NCBI RefSeq assembly: GCF_021249405.1
Contig: NZ_CP089594.1
Coordinates: 62,001 to 126,000, forward strand
Length of the DNA: 64,000 nt
Source of the DNA: Halobacterium zhouii
GTDB taxonomy: Archaea; Halobacteriota; Halobacteria; Halobacteriales; Halobacteriaceae
Direction: 5' to 3'
Part shown: one piece after another, positions 60,101-64,000 of the stretch
Layout: every line of letters starts with the position of its first letter
Numbering within the stretch: the first letter of the stretch is position 1
Translations under genes and position numbers: made by a program
Notes under the pieces: model-generated
The model's database searches: none
What the model saw: only the letters and a program-made list of their open reading frames with translations
Told to the model about the DNA's origin: nothing

Positions 60101-61246
60101 CTACTCCAGCAGTTCGCGGGCGATGATGTTCTTCTGGATCTCCGTGGTCCCCTCGTAGATCTGGGTGATCTTCGCGTCGCGGTAGAACCGCTCGACGTCG
60201 AAGTCGTTGACGTAGCCCGCGCCGCCGTGGATCTGGACGGCCTCGTCGGCCACCTCGACGGCGATTCGGGACGCGAACTCCTTGGCCATCGACGCGAGCG
60301 CCGTCAGCTGTCCGTCCTCGTGTTCGACGCTCCACGCGGACTTCTGGGTGAGCGTGCGCGCGGCCTCGGTCTGCGTGTGCATCTCTGCTAGCTTGTGCTC
60401 GATTGCCTGGAACTCCGAGATGGGGCGGTCGAACTGCTCGCGCTCCTGGGCGTACTCGAGGGCGCGCTCGGCCGCGCCGCGGGCGATGCCGACGCCCTGG
60501 GCGGCGACCATCGTGCGCGTCTCGTCGAAGAACTGCATCTGCTGGAGGAACCCGCCGCCGCGGGTGCCGACGAGGTTCTCCTCGGGGACGCGCACGTCGT
60601 CGAAGATGAGTTCCGCGGTGTCAGACGCTCGGATTCCGAGTTTCCCCGTGATCTTGTCCGCCTCGAAGCCGTCGCGGTCGGACTCCACGACGATCTGACT
60701 GAAGCCGTTGTACCGGCCGCTGGCCTCGGGGTCGGTCTGGCAGAGCACGACGTAGAAGTCACCCACGGAGCCGTTCGTGATCCACATCTTGTTGCCGTTG
60801 ATGACCCACTCGTCACCGTCCTTCTCGGCGCTCGTGGAGACGCTGGAGACGTCGGAGCCGACGTCGGGTTCGCTGATGGCCGAGCCCATGATGGCCTCGC
60901 CGGACGCGATCTGGGGGAGCCAGCGCTCCTTCTGGTCGTCGGTGCCGAACGCGATGATGGCTTCCGCGCCGAACCCGGCGCTGGAGATACAGAGCCCGAT
61001 GCCGGGGTCAGCCGCGAACAGTTCCTCGACGATGATGGCCGTCTCCACCGGGGAGTAGCCCGCGCCGCCGTACTCGAGAGGGATACTCGGCCCCAGCAGG
61101 CCGGCCTCCGCGGCCTTCTCCATGACGTCGTAGGGATACTTCTCTGCCTCGTCGTACTCGGTCGCCACGGGCACGATTTCGTTCTCGCCGAACCGGCGCA
61201 CCTCGTCCCGGATAGCTTTCTGCTCGTCGGTCAGTCCGAAGTCCAT
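60101..61246 (-). CDS. Acyl-CoA dehydrogenase
   Basis: This 381-residue flavoenzyme oxidises acyl-CoA to trans-2-enoyl-CoA. Visible family parts are [19 protein letters not shown] at the start, [10 protein letters not shown] and WITNG for FAD binding, [17 protein letters not shown], and [13 protein letters not shown] with the catalytic Glu near the C-terminus. The start at 61246 was chosen from the family N-terminus, not the longer reading to 61279. The partner flavoprotein genes are not in the window. It stands alone with spacers on both sides. Confidence 0.95.
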   Translation of the reverse strand: MDFGLTDEQKAIRDEVRRFGENEIVPVATEYDEAEKYPYDVMEKAAEAGLLGPSIPLEYGGAGYSPVETAIIVEELFAADPGIGLCISSAGFGAEAIIAFGTDDQKERWLPQIASGEAIMGSAISEPDVGSDVSSVSTSAEKDGDEWVINGNKMWITNGSVGDFYVVLCQTDPEASGRYNGFSQIVVESDRDGFEADKITGKLGIRASDTAELIFDDVRVPEENLVGTRGGGFLQQMQFFDETRTMVAAQGVGIARGAAERALEYAQEREQFDRPISEFQAIEHKLAEMHTQTEAARTLTQKSAWSVEHEDGQLTALASMAKEFASRIAVEVADEAVQIHGGAGYVNDFDVERFYRDAKITQIYEGTTEIQKNIIARELLE

Positions 61247-61598
61247 GCGTGTAGATACCGAACACCGCGACAAAAACACTCCTAAACGCAGGACAATCCA
61301 CGCGGAGTTCCCCGGAGGTCAAGAGCCGACTTCGGCCTCGGGGACTCGACTGACGTGGAGCCACCCGGCCCCAGTATTATCGGATAGTAATGCCGAGCAG
61401 AAATACCAAATGTACTGTCCAATCAGTATTACTGGTTGGGTCGGCAGGAATCACTGCCGAGACACCGCGAAGTCAGCGCCCGAACTCGGTGGCCCCGGAC
61501 ACCGACAGCCAGACGTCACCGACATCGACGGCGATGCGGCCGGTAACCGACGACTTACAATCGTAGTGCGAGACGTTCGTCGATCCGCCACCACGCCC
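61247..61598. other. Spacer with AT-rich CAGTATTA repeats
   Basis: About 350 bp with no convincing gene. An AT-rich part holds two copies of CAGTATTA, at about 61372-61379 and 61424-61431. These may be promoter-like, either for the acyl-CoA dehydrogenase gene or for the small membrane protein; this is inference. Confidence 0.4.
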
Positions 61599-61829
61599 AT
61601 GATACCATCGCTCGCCCCAACCCGTTCCGGCGCCGCGTTCGTACTGTCGTCCCTGACACCGCTGCAGGTGTTCTCCGGGGACTTCCTCTACTACGCCATC
61701 GTGTTCTTCGTACTCGCGATACTCGCCGCGCTGCTCGGCGCGCGCGGCATCGCCGGCATGAGCATGGAGATCGCGCGCATTCTCGTGCTCATCTTCCTGG
61801 TGCTCGCGGTAATCTCGCTGTTGCTCTAG
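61599..61829 (+). CDS. DUF1328-like small membrane protein
   Basis: This 76-residue product has two hydrophobic helices around [20 protein letters not shown] and [16 protein letters not shown], joined by [11 protein letters not shown]. This is the layout of the DUF1328 family (AIxFFxxAxIAAxxGFxGIA). It is an inner-membrane protein of unknown role. The start at 61599 was chosen from the family N-terminus; longer frames upstream are not family-like. It is followed by another membrane protein gene after 82 bp. Confidence 0.75.
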   Translation: MIPSLAPTRSGAAFVLSSLTPLQVFSGDFLYYAIVFFVLAILAALLGARGIAGMSMEIARILVLIFLVLAVISLLL

Positions 61830-61911
61830 AACAGCGGGCTCCGCGTTCACCGCGGAACCACCAGAACGTCACACGCGGACAGCACCATGACACGCACGAA
61901 CAGTCGTCAGC

Positions 61912-62436
61912 ATGACACGCACGAGTAGTCTCCAGCGAATAGTTCGAACCGTCAGTCCGCGTTCGTGGTACCCGTCACGGTCGGCGATGCTCTGGTCGGT
62001 GTATCACGGCGTCGTCGGTGGACTCGTCGCCACCGCCGTCATGACGGTCTACCGACTGCCCGTCTTCCACGCTCTGCCGCCGACGTCGGAGTTCTGGGCG
62101 ACGTACCTCGGCGACGAGGACGCCGACTCCTACCCCCTTCGAGGGCTCCTGTTACACGCCGCCTACGGGGCGGGCGCCGGCGGCGTGTTCGGCGCGCTGT
62201 TCGCCGTCGTCGCCGAGCGATTCCCCTCCCGACGAGGAGTCGTCGGCGTCAGCACCGGGGTCGCGTACGGGCTCCTCCTCTCGGTCTTCGGCTCTCGCGT
62301 CCTCTTCGAACGCGTACTCGACGACGAACTCGAAGGCGACAGCGCGCTCGTCTTCCACGTCGGGCACGCCATCTACGGAGCCACCCTCGGAACGTGGCTG
62401 AGCACGCGAGACTCGGTCGAAGACGTGTACGACTAA
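61912..62436 (+). CDS. Membrane protein of unknown function
   Basis: This 174-residue product has about four membrane spans (WSVYHGVVGGLVATAVMTVYR; LLHAAYGAGAGGVFGALFAVV; GVSTGVAYGLLLSVFGSRVLF; HVGHAIYGATLGTW) with several His facing the membrane. The pattern resembles small haloarchaeal membrane proteins that lack an assigned role. It converges on the FAD/Rieske gene, with 28 bp between the stops. Confidence 0.65.
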   Translation: MTRTSSLQRIVRTVSPRSWYPSRSAMLWSVYHGVVGGLVATAVMTVYRLPVFHALPPTSEFWATYLGDEDADSYPLRGLLLHAAYGAGAGGVFGALFAVVAERFPSRRGVVGVSTGVAYGLLLSVFGSRVLFERVLDDELEGDSALVFHVGHAIYGATLGTWLSTRDSVEDVYD

Positions 62437-62464
62437 CGGCCGGTGTTCCCCTTCGTGGCCACGC

Positions 62465-64000
62465 TCACGTCCGGTCGGTCGACTCGAGGGCCGACAGCGC
62501 ACCGTCGTACTCCTCGAGTCCGTCCACGGCGGGCGTGTCGATGACGCTCCCGTCGTGGTCGAACCGGGAGCCGTGACACGGACAGTCCCAGGTCCGATGG
62601 GCGTCGTTCCAGTGGACGAGACACCCCATGTGCGTGCAGACCGCGGACACCGCGTGTACCTCGCCGTCGTCGTCGCGGTAGACCGCAACTCGGTCGCCCT
62701 CCACCTCGAACATACCGGCGTCGCCGCGCCCCAACGCACGCACGTCCTCCTTCGATTGGTGCTCGAACCGGTCGCCGACGAGGTGCTTCGCAGTCGCCGC
62801 TCCGTGGCTGAGTAGCGCGCGCGTCGACGCAGTCGCCTCGAACCGGGTTGGGCGGTACACCTCCTGCCACGGCGACTCCCCCTCCAACACGAGGTCCGAA
62901 AGCACCCGCCCGGCAGCGGTGCCGTTCGTCATCCCCCACCCGCCGAACCCGGTCGCGACGTAGACGTGATCGGCGAACGGCGCGTGCAAGCCGACGAACG
63001 GGACGCGGTCGACTGACACCTGATCCTGGGTCGACCACCGGTAGCGAATCGACGCCACGTCGAACGCGTCCCGTGCGCTCCGCTCGAGTCGCCGGTACCG
63101 CGCCTCGGTGCTCCCGCCGGTCCCCGTGCGGTGGTTCTGTCCGCCCACGAGCACCGTCCGCTCGGCGGTCGACACCGGCCGAACGGAGAAGTAGGGGTCG
63201 CCGGGCCGGTAGTACAGCCCGTCCGGTGGGTCGTTCTCGAGTTCTACTGCGAGCACGTACGAGCGCTTCGGGTGCATCCGCGCGAAGTACAGCGCGCGGT
63301 CGTGAATCGGGAAGTGCGTCGCCAGCACGACGTCGTCGGCCATCACCGTTCCGCGGTCGGTGGTGACGCGACACGGGTCGCCGTCCTCCACGTCGACGGC
63401 GGTCGTTCGCTCGAAGACGTGGCTGTCGCCATCGTCTACCTCGTCCGCGAGCGCGAGCAGGTACTTCCGGGGGTGGAACCGGGCCTGGTCGTCGAACTGG
63501 ACGGCGCCTGCGGCGTCGAGTTCCTCGGGCAGTGACTCCGTGTACGACGCCGGAAGGCCGAGCGCGCTCGCAGCGTCGGCCTCCGAGCGGTACTGCTCTC
63601 GGTCGTCGGCGGATTCGGTGTACGTGTACGCCGCCGTCCGCTCGAAATCACAGTCGATGCCCAGGTCCTCGACCCGGGCTTCCACGTCGTCGATGGCGGT
63701 CTGGTTCGCCGTCGCGTACTGGCGGGCGCGCCGCCGCCCGAACTCGTCGAGGAGGTAGCGGTAGACGAGGCCGTGCTGGGCCGTGAGTTTCGCGGTGGTG
63801 TGGCCCGTCACGCCCGTGAGAACGTGGTCGCGTTCGACGAGCGCCACCGACTGCCCGGCCTCGGCGAGTTCGAACGCTGTCGTCACGCCGACGATGCCGC
63901 CGCCGACGACAGCGGTGTCGACCGTGACGTCCTGGGACAGCGAGCCGTAGTCGGTCTCCGGCGTGGTGTCGAGCCAGACCGACGTCTGCTCTCCGGTCGT
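62465..64000 (-). CDS. FAD-dependent oxidoreductase fused to a Rieske [2Fe-2S] domain, 5' cut
   Basis: The reading frame continues past the right edge; 511 residues are visible. The N-terminal part is a DAO-type flavoprotein (TAVVGGGIVGVTTAFELAEAG near the start of the visible part; VATGFGGWGMTNGTAAGRVL near the end of the domain). The C-terminal 100 residues form a Rieske domain with both cluster motifs, CTHMGC and CPCHG, separated by 15 residues. Such fusions are known in haloarchaea and bacteria, and may act on a small amine or alcohol. The substrate is not evident. It converges on the membrane protein at 61912. Confidence 0.9.
   Translation of the reverse strand, partial: TTGEQTSVWLDTTPETDYGSLSQDVTVDTAVVGGGIVGVTTAFELAEAGQSVALVERDHVLTGVTGHTTAKLTAQHGLVYRYLLDEFGRRRARQYATANQTAIDDVEARVEDLGIDCDFERTAAYTYTESADDREQYRSEADAASALGLPASYTESLPEELDAAGAVQFDDQARFHPRKYLLALADEVDDGDSHVFERTTAVDVEDGDPCRVTTDRGTVMADDVVLATHFPIHDRALYFARMHPKRSYVLAVELENDPPDGLYYRPGDPYFSVRPVSTAERTVLVGGQNHRTGTGGSTEARYRRLERSARDAFDVASIRYRWSTQDQVSVDRVPFVGLHAPFADHVYVATGFGGWGMTNGTAAGRVLSDLVLEGESPWQEVYRPTRFEATASTRALLSHGAATAKHLVGDRFEHQSKEDVRALGRGDAGMFEVEGDRVAVYRDDDGEVHAVSAVCTHMGCLVHWNDAHRTWDCPCHGSRFDHDGSVIDTPAVDGLEEYDGALSALESTDRT

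Noticed and set aside
1..64000. tRNA or rRNA genes
   Set aside because: Reading for GGTTCGAATCC-like T-arm sequence and matching acceptor stems gave no candidate; a covariance-model search (tRNAscan or Infernal) was not possible here.

Overview
This is GC-rich chromosomal DNA from a halophilic archaeon (class Halobacteria). The evidence is the acidic proteins, HTH_10 (bacterio-opsin activator type), HalOD1 and RdfA families, Tat-type lipoprotein signals, many starts with little or no leader, and small haloarchaea-type proteins. The genus cannot be told from the sequence alone. No rRNA, tRNA, CRISPR array, transposase or phage gene was seen. Both window edges cut genes: a MetE-like methyltransferase on the left and a FAD/Rieske oxidoreductase on the right.

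1-6.6 kb: a methionine-synthase-like 3' end, then an aldehyde dehydrogenase and a divergent pirin that share near-identical TTTACC-N4-GGTAAA palindromes. A TetR gene nearby is the probable owner of these sites. A luciferase-like monooxygenase, a Dps-like protein with a long Gly/Gln/Thr tail, and a small acidic protein follow. 6.8-19.8 kb: a catabolic and uptake region. A complete peptide/nickel-type ABC transporter operon ends in an acetamidase/formamidase gene. It is followed by a divergent HTH_10 regulator, an MFS carrier, a DUF1028 protein, a gamma-glutamyltransferase-family protein and a thiolase. The element CCGGATAT recurs in front of these units. 19.9-24.1 kb: a CPH-type (P1B-3) copper-transporting ATPase, an NAD(P)-binding protein and a formate/nitrite-family channel.

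24.2-42.5 kb: a surface-glycan island. Its main minus-strand operon (about 37.8 down to 24.3 kb) carries a set resembling bacterial WbpA/B/D/E/I: nucleotide-sugar dehydrogenase, Gfo/Idh oxidoreductase, aminotransferase, left-handed beta-helix acyltransferase and UDP-GlcNAc 2-epimerase-like enzyme. It also has a DUF354 protein, two deacetylase-like proteins, a FemAB-like transferase, a GT4 glycosyltransferase, a large membrane protein and a flippase. This predicts a diacetamido-mannuronate-type sugar that is built, assembled and flipped. A third deacetylase and a GNAT / LMW phosphatase / ATP-grasp operon lie beside it.

42.5-46.5 kb: a lower-GC patch with a Tat-exported trypsin-like protease and a lipoprotein, then small genes and a beta-keto acid cleavage enzyme. 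46.9-56.6 kb: a second envelope locus with two related right-handed beta-helix exoproteins, a second flippase, two related divergent alkaline-phosphatase-superfamily enzymes and a second FemAB-like protein. An AT-rich element, approximately GCATAACAAAC, stands in front of at least seven transcription units across both envelope regions and may be their common promoter type. 56.7-64 kb: a 40-residue small protein, HalOD1, RdfA and an SMC/Rad50-like protein, then an acyl-CoA dehydrogenase, two small membrane proteins and the truncated FAD/Rieske gene.
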